This document shows, piece after piece, positions 1 to 11,138 of a DNA stretch of 64,000 bases. The notes beneath the pieces are model-generated. The model was not told the origin of the DNA. It was given only the letters and a program-made list of their open reading frames with translations, and searched no databases. Where the stretch lies: assembly GCF_000730625.1 (NCBI RefSeq), contig NZ_BBIT01000011.1, forward strand, positions 1 through 64,000. The letters run 5' to 3'. Both the position numbers and the translations under genes were made by a program. Origin of the DNA: Pseudomonas oryzihabitans NBRC 102199 (GTDB lineage Bacteria; Pseudomonadota; Gammaproteobacteria; Pseudomonadales; Pseudomonadaceae). Numbering within the stretch: the stretch's first letter is position 1; every line of letters begins with the position of its first letter.

Positions 1-35
1 CGGAAAAGGCTGCGCCGTTTTCCACGCTACGGTGC
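1..35. repeat. Palindromic intergenic repeat, copy 1 (cut by window edge)
   Basis: The element reads, in reverse complement, CGTAGCGTGGAAAAC then GGCGCAGCC then TTTTCCG. It closely matches positions 12056-12087 in the opposite orientation. The GGAAAA and TTTTCC arms form a hairpin. It lies outside any gene and looks like a dispersed intergenic palindrome of the kind common in Pseudomonas. Its left end may lie before the window. Confidence 0.55.
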
Positions 36-112
36 GGTCGCGCCCACATAAGGAAGCTCTGCACTATCCACCTTAAATGCGTGTAGTAAATAAAACTCGA
101 ATTAGGATATGC

Positions 113-136
113 GCATAAGGAATTTCCTTCTTATGC
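113..136. promoter_or_regulatory. Dyad operator candidate upstream of the organosulfur operon
   Basis: GCATAAG (113-119) and CTTATGC (130-136) are perfect 7-bp arms separated by 10 bp. A third related half-site, CATAAGGAA, lies at 47-55. The surrounding 60-110 stretch is AT-rich for this genome, as expected of a promoter. Arm length and spacing suit a LysR-type regulator. A sulfur-starvation regulator (CysB-like, or the LysR protein at 5868) would be logical, but the assignment is inference. Confidence 0.4.
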
Positions 137-212
137 CTTGCCTGCCTAAGGTGGACCCCAGCCAACGCCTTCCAAGAAGGCATCCCCTTACCTCGGCACG
201 GGATTCACCACC

Positions 213-1301
213 ATGAGCGTTCAATTCCTCGGCATGATCGGCCATCGCCTCACCTCGGAGATCATCGCCCCCTCCGGTCCCATCTTCGACAAGGGCTACG
301 TCACCCGCTTCGCCCAGGCCCACGAGCAGGCTGGTTTCGACCGTATCCTGGTCGGCTACTGGTCCGATCAACCCGACGGCTTCCTCGTCACCGCCCTGGC
401 GGGGCAGGCGACGCAGAAGCTCAAGTTCCTGCTGGCCCACCGGCCCGGCTTCGTCGCCCCGACGCTGGCAGCGCGCAAGCTGGCGACCCTCGACCATCTG
501 CTCGACGGCCGCCTGGCGGTGCATATCATCAGCGGTGGCAGCGACCTAGAGCAGCGCAAGGACGGCGACTGGCTCGACCACGACCAGCGCTATGCCCGCA
601 CCGAGGAATTCCTCGACGTGGTGCGCCAGGAGTGGACCAGCACCCAGCCCTTCGACCACCAGGGCGAGCACTACCGGGTGGCGAACGGCTTCTCCGCCAT
701 CAAGCCGCTGCAGCAGCCGAGCCTGCCGGTCTATTTCGGCGGCTCCTCGCCCGCCGCCCTGCGGGTCGCCGGCAAGCACGCCGATGTCTTCGCGCTCTGG
801 GGCGAATCCCTGGCCCAGACCCGCGAGACCATCGCCGCGGTCCGCGCCGAGGCGGCGCGCCACGGCCGTACCCCCAGGTTCAATGTCTCCTTCCGGGTGA
901 TCCTCGGCGACACCGAGGAGGCCGCCTGGGCCAAGGCCGAGGCCATCCGCCAACAGGCCAAGGCGCGCCTGGCCGCAGAAGGCGCCGTGCATCCGGCCAA
1001 GCCGGAAGCGGTCGGGGCCCAGCGCCTGCGCGATACCGTGGCCCTGGGCGACCGCGTGGATCGCCGGCTCTGGACCGGCATCGCCGCCCTGGTCGGGGGT
1101 GGGCACAACTCCACCGCCCTGGTGGGCACCGCCGAGCAGGTGGCCGATGCCCTGCTGGACTACTACGACCTGGGCGTCGACAGCTTCCTGATCCGCGGCT
1201 TCGATCCGCTCAACGACGCCGTCGAATACGGTCGCGAGCTGATTCCCCTGACCCGGGAGAAGGTCGCCGCGCGCCTGGCCGGCGCTCGTCGCACCGGCTG
1301 A
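213..1301 (+). CDS. SsuD-like FMNH2-dependent alkanesulfonate monooxygenase (LLM class)
   Basis: A 362-residue luciferase-like (LLM) flavin monooxygenase, predicted to cleave the C-S bond of organosulfonates with reduced FMN and O2, releasing sulfite. The segment LLAHRPGFVAPTLAARK followed by ATLDHLLDGRL is characteristic of the SsuD family, and the length is close to the usual 380. The region corresponding to the conserved active-site cysteine of E. coli SsuD (around residue 54) reads GYWSDQPDGF and has no cysteine, so substrate choice may differ from true SsuD. It is the first gene of a run of five on the same strand. No flavin reductase lies in the cluster, so FMNH2 must come from elsewhere. 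The start follows a short leader; the dyad at 113-136 lies 77 bases upstream. Confidence 0.85.
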   Translation: MSVQFLGMIGHRLTSEIIAPSGPIFDKGYVTRFAQAHEQAGFDRILVGYWSDQPDGFLVTALAGQATQKLKFLLAHRPGFVAPTLAARKLATLDHLLDGRLAVHIISGGSDLEQRKDGDWLDHDQRYARTEEFLDVVRQEWTSTQPFDHQGEHYRVANGFSAIKPLQQPSLPVYFGGSSPAALRVAGKHADVFALWGESLAQTRETIAAVRAEAARHGRTPRFNVSFRVILGDTEEAAWAKAEAIRQQAKARLAAEGAVHPAKPEAVGAQRLRDTVALGDRVDRRLWTGIAALVGGGHNSTALVGTAEQVADALLDYYDLGVDSFLIRGFDPLNDAVEYGRELIPLTREKVAARLAGARRTG

Positions 1302-1371
1302 CACTTTCTGACCAACCCACCGCGCGACCGTACCCACGGAGCGCTCCCGATACCCTCGAGGAGACGCCTTC

Positions 1372-2319
1372 GTGATCAAGGGATTGCTATTCGCCGCCAG
1401 CCTGCTGGCCGGCACCTCCGCCGGCCTGGCCCAGGCGGTCACCCTCACCATCGGTGACCAGTTCTACTACAGCAGCACCCTGCTGGAGCAGGCCGGCGAA
1501 CTCAAGGATCTGCCGTACCAGATCGAGTGGAAGAGATTCAACGCCGGTGGACCGGTAGTCGAGGCGCTCAACGTCGGCTCCATCGACCTGGGCATCGTCG
1601 GCGACACCCCGGTGATCGCCCTGGCGGCCCGCGGCGGACCTGTCAAGGTGGTGGCGGTGACCCGCAACCGCCCGGACGGCACCGCCATCGTGGTCGGCAA
1701 GGATTCGCCGATCAAGACGGTGGCCGATCTCGCCGGCAAGCGGGTGGCCATCTGGAAGGGCTCCTGGAGCCAGCAACTGGTCTATTCGGCGCTGGAACAG
1801 GCCGGCCTGCCCAGCGATGCGCCGCACTACAGCTACCTGATGCCCACCGAGGCGGTCGCCGCCGTAAGCCAGGGCACCCTGGATGCCACCGCGACCTGGG
1901 AGCCCTATGTCAGCATGGTGGAACGCCAGGGCGGACGGGTGCTGGTCACCGCCAAGGACCTGATGCCGGCTCCAGTCTATGTGGTGGCTAACACCGGCCA
2001 CCTGGACGAGAACCGCGCCGCCATCGGCGATTTCGTCGCCCGTTTGCAGCGGGCGCGCAGTTGGGCGCGGGACCACGTCGACGTCTATGCCCAGGCCTGG
2101 GCCAGGCGCAACAACTCCGATCCCGCCATCGCCGAGAGCTGGTTCCGCCGCGACGCCACCTGGGTCGAGCCAATCAGCGCCCAGACCCTCGCCGACGGCC
2201 AGCAGACCGCCGATTTCCTGGTCAAGGCCGGAGTGTTGCAACAGCCCTACGACGTCAAGCCGCTCTATGACCAAAGCTTCAACCGCTATCTGCAGACGCC
2301 CCGGGAGGCCAGCCGATGA
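1372..2319 (+). CDS. Aliphatic sulfonate/taurine ABC transporter substrate-binding protein (SsuA-like), first paralogue
   Basis: A 315-residue periplasmic solute-binding protein. It has a signal peptide of about 22 residues (LLFAASLLAG...GLAQA) and then the SsuA/TauA/NMT1-type fold, with GPVVEALNVGSIDLGIVGDTP in the N-lobe and VAIWKGSWSQQLVYSALEQ in the hinge region. It would capture organosulfur compounds such as sulfonates or sulfate esters for import. The start is GTG. Its stop overlaps the next start by 4 bases (ATGA), indicating translational coupling to the 2316 monooxygenase. A close paralogue lies at 4833. No SsuB ATPase or SsuC permease is present in the cluster, which is unusual: the protein must use a permease encoded elsewhere. 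Confidence 0.88.
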   Translation: MIKGLLFAASLLAGTSAGLAQAVTLTIGDQFYYSSTLLEQAGELKDLPYQIEWKRFNAGGPVVEALNVGSIDLGIVGDTPVIALAARGGPVKVVAVTRNRPDGTAIVVGKDSPIKTVADLAGKRVAIWKGSWSQQLVYSALEQAGLPSDAPHYSYLMPTEAVAAVSQGTLDATATWEPYVSMVERQGGRVLVTAKDLMPAPVYVVANTGHLDENRAAIGDFVARLQRARSWARDHVDVYAQAWARRNNSDPAIAESWFRRDATWVEPISAQTLADGQQTADFLVKAGVLQQPYDVKPLYDQSFNRYLQTPREASR

Positions 2320-3641
2320 GCCGTCAACTGCACCTCGCCGGCTTTCTGCTGGCCGGCCCGGTCGTCCATAGCCATGCCGTCTGGCGCCATCCCGAGACCC
2401 AGGGCGACTTCCTCGACCCGGACTACTACGTGCGTGCGGCCAAGGCGCTGGAGGAAGGGCTGTTCGACTTCCTGTTCTTCGCCGACCGCCTGGCGGTGGG
2501 CGACCAGCTCGGCGGCTCGCGGGAGACCGCGCTGCGCCTGGGCGCCCAGGACGCCACCCGGCTCGACCCCTTGCCGCTGCTCTCCTACCTGGTGGCCCAT
2601 ACCCGTCGTCTTGGCCTGGGCTGCACCCGCTCCACCACCTACTACGAGCCGGCTCATGTGGCGCGGGCCTTCGCCACTCTGGATCACCTGTCCCGCGGGC
2701 GCGCGGCCTGGAACATCGTCACCTCGATGAACGACAGCGAGGGCCGGCTGTTCGGCAAGGAGCGTCACCTGGAGCACGATCTGCGCTACGACCGCGCCGA
2801 CGAATTCGTCGAGGTGGCCGTCAAGCTGTGGCGCAGTTGGGGACCCGAGGCGCTGCGCCTGGATCGGGCCGCCGGCGTGCTGGCCGACCCCGCGCAGGTG
2901 CGCGCCCTCGATCACCAGGGCGACTGGTTCCGCGTGGAAGGGCCGCTCAATATCCCGCGCAGTCCCCAGGGGCGCCCGGTGCTGATCCAGGCCGGTTCCA
3001 GCGGCCGCGGCCGACGCTTCGGCGCGCGCTGGGCCGAGGCCATCTTCACCATCCAGCCCAATCTCGCCGCCATGCGTGCCTTTCGCGACGACGTCCGCCG
3101 CCAGGTGCTGGAGCAGGGGCGCTCGCCGGATGGCTGCAAGATCCTCACCTCGGTGATGCCCTTCATCGGCGGCAGCGAAGCCGAGGCCCGTGCCAAGCAG
3201 GAAAGACACAACGCCCTGGCGCAACCGGAAGTGGGGCTGATCACCCTCTGCTCCCAGCTCAACATCGACCTGTCGCGCTTCACCCTGGATACCGCCCTGG
3301 GCGAGGTGGTCGAGGTCGCCGACCTGCCGCCGCCCGCTGCCGAGAAGCTGCTGGCGCTGGGGTCGCGCACCACCCTGGCCGAATTGGGTCGCAGCTACGC
3401 CGCCAGCGTCCGCGTACCGCAACTGGTGGGTACCGGTGCCCAGATCGCCGACCAGCTGGCCGAGCTGTTCGAAGCCGGTGGCTGCGACGGCTTCGTGATT
3501 TCCCCCGGCTACCTGCCGGGTTCCTTCGTCGAATTCAGCGAAAGCGTGGTGCCGCACCTGCAGCGTCGCGGGCTGTTCCGGCGCCAGTACCAGGGCTCGA
3601 CCCTGAGAGATCACCTGGGCCTCGGCCCACTGGAGGACTAG
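2316..3641 (+). CDS. NtaA/SnaA/DszA-family FMNH2-dependent monooxygenase
   Basis: A 441-residue LLM-class flavin monooxygenase of the nitrilotriacetate monooxygenase/DszA/SoxA subgroup. Diagnostic stretches are the N-terminal HLAGFLLAGPVVHSHAVWRH, FFADRLAVGDQLGG and FATLDHLSRGRAAWNIVTSM. Family members oxidise organosulfur or aminopolycarboxylate substrates. In this context a dimethylsulfone, sulfonate or sulfate ester substrate is most likely, but the exact one cannot be read from sequence. It is coupled to the upstream binding protein by a 4-base overlap and directly abuts the dehydrogenase that follows, so it belongs to the same operon. It needs reduced flavin from an unlinked reductase. 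Confidence 0.85.
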   Translation: MSRQLHLAGFLLAGPVVHSHAVWRHPETQGDFLDPDYYVRAAKALEEGLFDFLFFADRLAVGDQLGGSRETALRLGAQDATRLDPLPLLSYLVAHTRRLGLGCTRSTTYYEPAHVARAFATLDHLSRGRAAWNIVTSMNDSEGRLFGKERHLEHDLRYDRADEFVEVAVKLWRSWGPEALRLDRAAGVLADPAQVRALDHQGDWFRVEGPLNIPRSPQGRPVLIQAGSSGRGRRFGARWAEAIFTIQPNLAAMRAFRDDVRRQVLEQGRSPDGCKILTSVMPFIGGSEAEARAKQERHNALAQPEVGLITLCSQLNIDLSRFTLDTALGEVVEVADLPPPAAEKLLALGSRTTLAELGRSYAASVRVPQLVGTGAQIADQLAELFEAGGCDGFVISPGYLPGSFVEFSESVVPHLQRRGLFRRQYQGSTLRDHLGLGPLED

Positions 3642-4823
3642 ATGAGCACATCCAAGGATGCCGAGGGCTGGCTGACGCTGGCCCGCGAGATCGGCGCGGA
3701 GTTCGCCGCCCGGGTGGTGGCCGACGAGCGCGACCGCATTCGTCCCGATGCCCAGCTGCAACGACTCAAGGACAGCGGCCTGACCAACCTGGTCATACCT
3801 GTGCGGCTCGGAGGTGCCGGCCAGCTCTGGTCGCTGGCCATGCGCGTGCTGCGCGAGATCGCCGCCGGCGACGGCTCGGTGGGCCTGCTCTTTGGCTATC
3901 ACCTGCTCAATACCGTGAACCTGCGCCGCGAGCCCCAGCCGCGGCGTGACCGTCTGCTGGCGGAAATCGCCGAAGGCCGACTGTGGCTGGCCGGGGTGGT
4001 CAATCCACGGGATGACGACATCCTCGCCACGCCGAGTGCTGATGGCGGCTATCGTCTGACCGGGCGCAAGGGCTTCTGCAGCGGCGCCGCCTTCGCCGAT
4101 CGGCTCACCATCAGCGCCCGCGATCGAGAGAGCGGGGCGCGCCTGATGGTCACCCTGCCGGCGGACCGGCCGGGACTGGCCTATGCCGACGACTGGGACC
4201 ACTTCGGCGTGGCCCGCAGCGACAGCGGCAGCTTCACCCTCGATGACGTCTGGGCCAGTGCCGAGGAGGTCCAGGTCTGCGACCTGGAAGACGCGGGCGA
4301 CTTCGCCGCGGTGATCCGCACCCCGGTCAACCAGTCGGCCTTCACCCAGTACTACCTGGGCGCCGCCCAGGGCGCCCTGCGCGAGGCGCGGCGCTATCTG
4401 CACACCGAGGCGCGGCCCTGGGTGCATTCCCTCGCCGCCAGCGCCAGCGAGGACCAACTGGTGGTGAGCCAGGTGGGCGAACTCTGGATCGCCCAGCAGG
4501 GCGCCGTGGCCCTGGCCGATGTGGCCGCGCGGCAGGTGGACGCCTTGCTGGCCGCCGATGACGCCTTCACCGCCGAGCTGCGCGGCGAGACGGCCATCGC
4601 CGTGGCCAGCGCCAAGGTACTGGCCGCCCGTACCGCCCTCGATGTCACCACCCGGGTATTCGATGCCCTTGGCGCCCGCGCCACGCACAACCGCCTGGGC
4701 CTGGATCGCTTCTGGCGCGACGTGCGCACCCACAGCCTGCACGACCCCCTGGCCTACAAGGTGCTGGAGGTCGGGCGCTATGCGGTCAACGGCCAATATC
4801 CCGACATCCGCGCCTACACCTGA
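3642..4823 (+). CDS. SfnB/DszC-type acyl-CoA dehydrogenase-family flavoprotein
   Basis: A 393-residue protein with the acyl-CoA dehydrogenase fold: N-terminal helical domain, central beta domain (YRLTGRKGFCSGAAFADRLT) and C-terminal helical domain ending FDALGARATHNRLGLDRFWR. Members beside LLM monooxygenases are usually flavin-dependent monooxygenases or sulfur-acquisition oxidoreductases (SfnB, DszC) rather than fatty-acid enzymes, and the context here supports that. It starts on the base after the preceding stop, and the second SsuA-like protein follows after 9 bases, so co-transcription is near certain. The actual substrate is unknown. Confidence 0.82.
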   Translation: MSTSKDAEGWLTLAREIGAEFAARVVADERDRIRPDAQLQRLKDSGLTNLVIPVRLGGAGQLWSLAMRVLREIAAGDGSVGLLFGYHLLNTVNLRREPQPRRDRLLAEIAEGRLWLAGVVNPRDDDILATPSADGGYRLTGRKGFCSGAAFADRLTISARDRESGARLMVTLPADRPGLAYADDWDHFGVARSDSGSFTLDDVWASAEEVQVCDLEDAGDFAAVIRTPVNQSAFTQYYLGAAQGALREARRYLHTEARPWVHSLAASASEDQLVVSQVGELWIAQQGAVALADVAARQVDALLAADDAFTAELRGETAIAVASAKVLAARTALDVTTRVFDALGARATHNRLGLDRFWRDVRTHSLHDPLAYKVLEVGRYAVNGQYPDIRAYT

Positions 4824-4832
4824 GGAATTTCC

Positions 4833-5792
4833 ATGCTGCGCAAGACCCTCTTCGGCCTCACCCTCGGCCTGCTGGCCGCTACCCAGGCCCTGGCCACCAC
4901 CCTGGTGGTGGGCGACCAGAGCTACAACACCCGCACCGTGATGGAAGCCGCCGGCGTCCTGAGCAACCTGCCGTATCAACTGGAATGGAAGCAATTCACC
5001 GCCGGCTCGCCGGTGGCCGAGGCGCTCAATGTCGGCAGCCTCGACCTGGGCCTGCTGGGCGATGCGCCGCCGCTGTTCCTCGGTGCCCTGGGCGCACCGA
5101 TCAGGGTAGTGGGCATCAGCCGCCAGAGCCTGGAGGGGGTGGCAGTGCTGGTGCGCGGCGACTCCAGCATCCATAGCCTGGCGGATCTGCAGGGCAAGAC
5201 GGTGGCCATCTGGAAGGGCTCTTGGAGCCAGCAGCTGGCGTTGGCCGCGCTGAACCGCGCCGGGGTGCCGCGCGAGCAGGTGAACTTCCGCTATCTCAAC
5301 GCCCTGGACGCCTCCCATGCCCTGGAAGGCGGCTCGGTGGACGCCATCGCCACCTGGGAACCCTATGTCACCCAGGCCCAGCGCCACGGCGCCCGGGTGC
5401 TCACCACCGCCGAGGGCCTGATCCCCGCGCAGAGTTTCGTAGTGGCCAGTCAGGGTGCGCTGAACGATGTCGCCCGGCACCAGGCCATCGCCGATTTTCT
5501 CCGGCGGCTGCAGCAGGCCCGGACCTGGGCCAATGCCGATCCCGAACACACGGCGCGCTACGCCAGCGCCTGGGCCGAGCGTACCCGTGCCGACGCCGCC
5601 ATCGCCCAGGCCTGGTTCGCCCGGGCGCGCACCGCTATCGGACCGGTGACTCCTGCGGCCATCGCCCAGGCCCAGCGCACCGTCGACTTCTTTGCCGGCG
5701 AAGGGCTGGTCAAGGGCTATGAGGCCAGTCGCCTGTTTTACGACGGCTTCCAGGCAGCCCTGGAACCCCCGGCGCAGACCGCGCAACGCTGA
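4833..5792 (+). CDS. SsuA-like ABC transporter substrate-binding protein, second paralogue
   Basis: A 319-residue periplasmic binding protein with a signal peptide (LFGLTLGLLAATQALA). It is clearly paralogous to the protein at 1372: both have NLPYQ.EWK, VAEALNVGSLDLGLLGDAP (or its equivalent) and TVAIWKGSWSQQL, although the ligand-facing residues differ. It probably binds a different organosulfur ligand. A good ribosome site (TGAGGAA) precedes the ATG. It is the last structural gene before the LysR regulator. Two binding proteins without a linked permease or ATPase suggest they share one transporter encoded elsewhere. Confidence 0.87.
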   Translation: MLRKTLFGLTLGLLAATQALATTLVVGDQSYNTRTVMEAAGVLSNLPYQLEWKQFTAGSPVAEALNVGSLDLGLLGDAPPLFLGALGAPIRVVGISRQSLEGVAVLVRGDSSIHSLADLQGKTVAIWKGSWSQQLALAALNRAGVPREQVNFRYLNALDASHALEGGSVDAIATWEPYVTQAQRHGARVLTTAEGLIPAQSFVVASQGALNDVARHQAIADFLRRLQQARTWANADPEHTARYASAWAERTRADAAIAQAWFARARTAIGPVTPAAIAQAQRTVDFFAGEGLVKGYEASRLFYDGFQAALEPPAQTAQR

Positions 5793-5867
5793 GTACGACA
5801 CCCACGGAGGCGGCCTTGCGTTATGCTTGAGGCGCATGTCCAGCAGCGGGAAGTCAGACGCCTCCTC

Positions 5868-6761
5868 ATGAAGACCGACGATATCGAAGCCTTTGTCGCG
5901 GTGATCCGCAGCGGCTCCCTCAATGCCGCTGCCCTGTCCCTGGGGCTCACCCAGCCGGCCATCACCCGCCGCCTGCAGAGTCTCGAACAGGACCTCGGCG
6001 TCGACTTGCTCGACCGCCACACCAAGCCGCTCAAGCCGACCCGCCTGGGGCAGGAGGTCTATGGGCATTGCCGTGCCATCCTGCGCGAGATGGACGCCCT
6101 GCGCGAGCGGGTGGCGGGCGATGCGCCGCCCTCCGGGCTGCTGCGCCTGGGCGTACCCCAGACCCTGGGCGATGCGCTGTTGCTGGAGGCCGTGAAAGAC
6201 ATCCGCACCCGCTACCCGGAGCTGCGCACCCAGGTGGCGACGGGTTGGGGCAGCGTGCTGGTCAACCGTATCGAGCAGGGTGAGCTGGACGGCGCCCTGG
6301 TGCTGTTTCCGGCCAACAAGGTATTTCCCGATGGCGTCGAGGCCCGGCCCCTGGGCGCCATGCCCTTGCAGGTGGTCGGTGCGCGCGACCAGGCGCCGGC
6401 CAGGGCGCAGCGGCTTGCCGATATCCAGGGGCAGGGCTGGGTGCTCAATCCCGACGGCTGCGGTTTCCGAGCCAGTCTGCAACGCACCCTGGCCGAGCAG
6501 GGCCAGGCGCTGCGCATCAACCTGGAGACCTATGGCACCGAACTCCAGCTCGGTCTGGTGGCGGACGGCCAAGGGCTCGGCCTCGTTCCAGCCCCGCTGC
6601 TGGCCCGCAGCGCCCATCGCGAACGCCTGGCGGCCATCCCGCTGAAGGACTTCAAGCCGGAGATCCAGCTGTGGCTGATCCATCCGCGTTTTCTCGGGGC
6701 GTTGCAGGAAGTGGTTGAAGGCTTCGGGCGGGATGCACGCCAGCTGTTGGCTGTCTCCTGA
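5868..6761 (+). CDS. LysR-family transcriptional regulator of the organosulfur cluster
   Basis: A LysR-type regulator with an N-terminal winged helix-turn-helix (residues about 3-62, AALSLGLTQPAITRRLQSLE) followed by a periplasmic-binding-like effector domain. I chose the ATG at 5868 because MKTDDIEAFVAVI is where the family normally begins. An in-frame ATG at 5823, preceded by GGAGG, would add 15 residues and cannot be excluded. It follows the binding protein in the same direction with a short gap, so it may be read through from the operon and act as its local regulator, possibly on the dyad at 113-136. That link is inference. Confidence 0.85.
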   Translation: MKTDDIEAFVAVIRSGSLNAAALSLGLTQPAITRRLQSLEQDLGVDLLDRHTKPLKPTRLGQEVYGHCRAILREMDALRERVAGDAPPSGLLRLGVPQTLGDALLLEAVKDIRTRYPELRTQVATGWGSVLVNRIEQGELDGALVLFPANKVFPDGVEARPLGAMPLQVVGARDQAPARAQRLADIQGQGWVLNPDGCGFRASLQRTLAEQGQALRINLETYGTELQLGLVADGQGLGLVPAPLLARSAHRERLAAIPLKDFKPEIQLWLIHPRFLGALQEVVEGFGRDARQLLAVS

Positions 6762-6768
6762 AAGCAGA

Positions 6769-6795
6769 ACGCCCGGCAGCCAGGCTGCCGGGCGT
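6769..6795. terminator. Bidirectional hairpin terminator between the LysR gene and acnA
   Basis: A perfect 12-bp stem, ACGCCCGGCAGC / GCTGCCGGGCGT, with a CAG loop, sits between two convergent genes 8 bases after the LysR stop. T-runs are weak on both sides, so it may act mainly as a boundary hairpin. Confidence 0.65.
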
Positions 6796-6809
6796 CCGTT
6801 GTCGCCGGC

Positions 6810-9509
<2,700 letters not shown>

Positions 9510-9706
9510 CAGGGGTCTCCTAATCGACGTTTCGACGGTTGCCCGCTGGCCGTTCGGGCCTCGAAAGGTGAAAGAGAGCCGAACCAGCGCTGGGCGGACT
9601 GATTTTTCTAGGTGTAGTACTGGACCGATAGGCGCCGCCGGCGTTCCCCAGTGGGCGCGCTGGGGTATAGTGCGCGCCCTGCGTGACCCCTTGAGGAAGC
9701 CCTGTC

Positions 9707-10768
9707 GTGAATACCCTGTTGCTGCTGTGCCGTACCGGATTCGAAGGCGAGGTCTGCGCCGAGCTCGGCGAACGGGCGGCGCTGCTCAGCGTGGCCGGCT
9801 ACGCCAAGGGCAAGCCGGGTGCGGCCTATGCCGAATTCGTCTGCGGCGACGCGGCGGACGCGGCGCGGTTGATGCAGCAGCTCAGCTTCGCCGAGCTGAT
9901 CTTTCCCCGCCAGTGGTCACGCGGCGCCTTTCTCAGCCTGCCCGAGCAGGATCGCATCGGTCCGCTGCTCGAGTTGCTGGCGGACTATCCCGTCTGCGGC
10001 AGCCTGGCCCTAGAGATGCCCGACACCAACGACGGCAAGGCGCTCTCCACCTTCTGCAAGAAGTTCGAACGCCCCCTGACCCTGGCGCTGCGCAAGGCCG
10101 GCCGCCTGGTGGACGATGCCCGGGCGCCGCGTCTGCAGCTGACCTTTCTCAGCGGCCGCGAGGTCTTCGTCGGCCTGGTCGAGCCGGACAACGCCGCGCT
10201 CTGGCCCATGGGCATCCCGCGGCTGAGATTCCCGCGCGAGGCCCCCAGTCGCTCGACCCTCAAGCTGGAAGAGGCCTGGCACCACTTCATCCCTCGTGCC
10301 GACTGGGAGACGCGGCTGTCGTCCGAGATGCGCGCCGTGGATCTGGGCGCCGCCCCGGGCGGCTGGACCTGGCAGCTGGTGGCCCGCGAGATGCTGGTGA
10401 CGGCGGTGGACAACGGCCCCATGAACGAGGCGCTGATGGACAGCGGCCTCGTCGAGCACCTGCAGGTCGACGGCTACGCCTTCGTGCCCAAGCACCCGGT
10501 CGACTGGATGGTCTGCGATATCGTCGAGAAGCCCGCCCGCACTGCGGCCCTGATCGAACGCTGGATCGGCGAGGGTCATTGCCGCGAGGCGGTGGTCAAT
10601 CTCAAGCTGCCGATGAAGCAGCGCTATCGCGAAGTGGCCGGTATCCTCGAACGCCTGCACGACCACTTCGAAGCCCGCGGCCAGCGCGTCACCATCGGCT
10701 GCAAGCAGCTCTACCACGACCGCGAGGAAGTGACCTGTCATCTGCGTCGGCTGGATCGGAAACCCTAG
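9707..10768 (+). CDS. rlmM: 23S rRNA (cytidine-2498 2'-O)-methyltransferase
   Basis: A 353-residue RlmM. It has an N-terminal THUMP-like region and a C-terminal Rossmann methyltransferase domain with the SAM loop [16 protein letters not shown] (about residue 210). Further signatures are [11 protein letters not shown] and [10 protein letters not shown], supplying catalytic Asp and Lys residues of the K-D-K-E type. It methylates the ribose of C2498 in the peptidyl transferase region. The start is GTG with GAGGAAG upstream. A TATAGT hexamer at 9666-9671 could be the -10 box. tusA follows after 56 bases. Confidence 0.95.
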   Translation: MNTLLLLCRTGFEGEVCAELGERAALLSVAGYAKGKPGAAYAEFVCGDAADAARLMQQLSFAELIFPRQWSRGAFLSLPEQDRIGPLLELLADYPVCGSLALEMPDTNDGKALSTFCKKFERPLTLALRKAGRLVDDARAPRLQLTFLSGREVFVGLVEPDNAALWPMGIPRLRFPREAPSRSTLKLEEAWHHFIPRADWETRLSSEMRAVDLGAAPGGWTWQLVAREMLVTAVDNGPMNEALMDSGLVEHLQVDGYAFVPKHPVDWMVCDIVEKPARTAALIERWIGEGHCREAVVNLKLPMKQRYREVAGILERLHDHFEARGQRVTIGCKQLYHDREEVTCHLRRLDRKP

Positions 10769-10824
10769 GCCGCCGTCAGGCTCTGAATGCAGATCGCTGT
10801 AACCGTTCTATCCCTGGAGACCCC

Positions 10825-11064
10825 ATGACCCTCGAAGCCGATGCCACCCTCGACGCCAGCGGGCTGAACTGCCCGGAGCCGGTGATGATGCTGCACAACA
10901 AGGTGCGCGACATCGCCCCCGGCGCCCTGCTCAAGGTCATCGCCACCGACCCCTCCACCCAGCGCGACATCCCCAAGTTCTGCGTCTTCCTCGGCCATGA
11001 ACTGGTGGAAAAGAGCGAAGGGGAAGGGCGTTATCTGTACTGGATTCGTAAGAAGGTGGAGTGA
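10825..11064 (+). CDS. tusA: Sulfur carrier/relay protein TusA
   Basis: A 79-residue TusA. The persulfide-carrying cysteine lies in the signature [13 protein letters not shown] (Cys16). The C-terminal [10 protein letters not shown]...YLYWIRKK is typical. It takes sulfur from IscS and passes it to TusBCD for 2-thiolation of tRNA wobble uridine; that complex is encoded at 56692-58055. The start ATG has GGAGA upstream. The 3' end is partly duplicated downstream at 11777-11844, after a lipoprotein gene, suggesting an insertion at this point. It lies in the same direction as rlmM, probably in one transcript. Confidence 0.95.
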   Translation: MTLEADATLDASGLNCPEPVMMLHNKVRDIAPGALLKVIATDPSTQRDIPKFCVFLGHELVEKSEGEGRYLYWIRKKVE

Positions 11065-11089
11065 GGCGCGCGCGAAGGCTCGCTTTGCT

Positions 11090-11109
11090 ATTGTGAATTG
11101 GTTCACAAT
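11090..11109. promoter_or_regulatory. Perfect dyad upstream of the lipoprotein gene
   Basis: ATTGTGAA / TTCACAAT are perfect 8-bp inverted arms around TTGG, in the 74 bases between tusA and the lipoprotein gene. The half-site resembles the TGTGA of Crp/Vfr-type sites, but the spacing is shorter than the usual six. It could be an operator or a weak hairpin. There is no adjoining T-run, so a terminator is less likely. Confidence 0.4.
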
Positions 11110-11138
11110 CAGTGATCTAGCAAGCAGGGAAGCCTCAT

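Noticed and set aside
2286-6683. Very long open frame (1465 codons) on the minus strand opposite the sulfur operon
   Set aside because: It is antisense to four genes with clear family signatures, is Gln/Gly/His-rich and has no domain. It is the usual mirror frame in GC-rich coding DNA.
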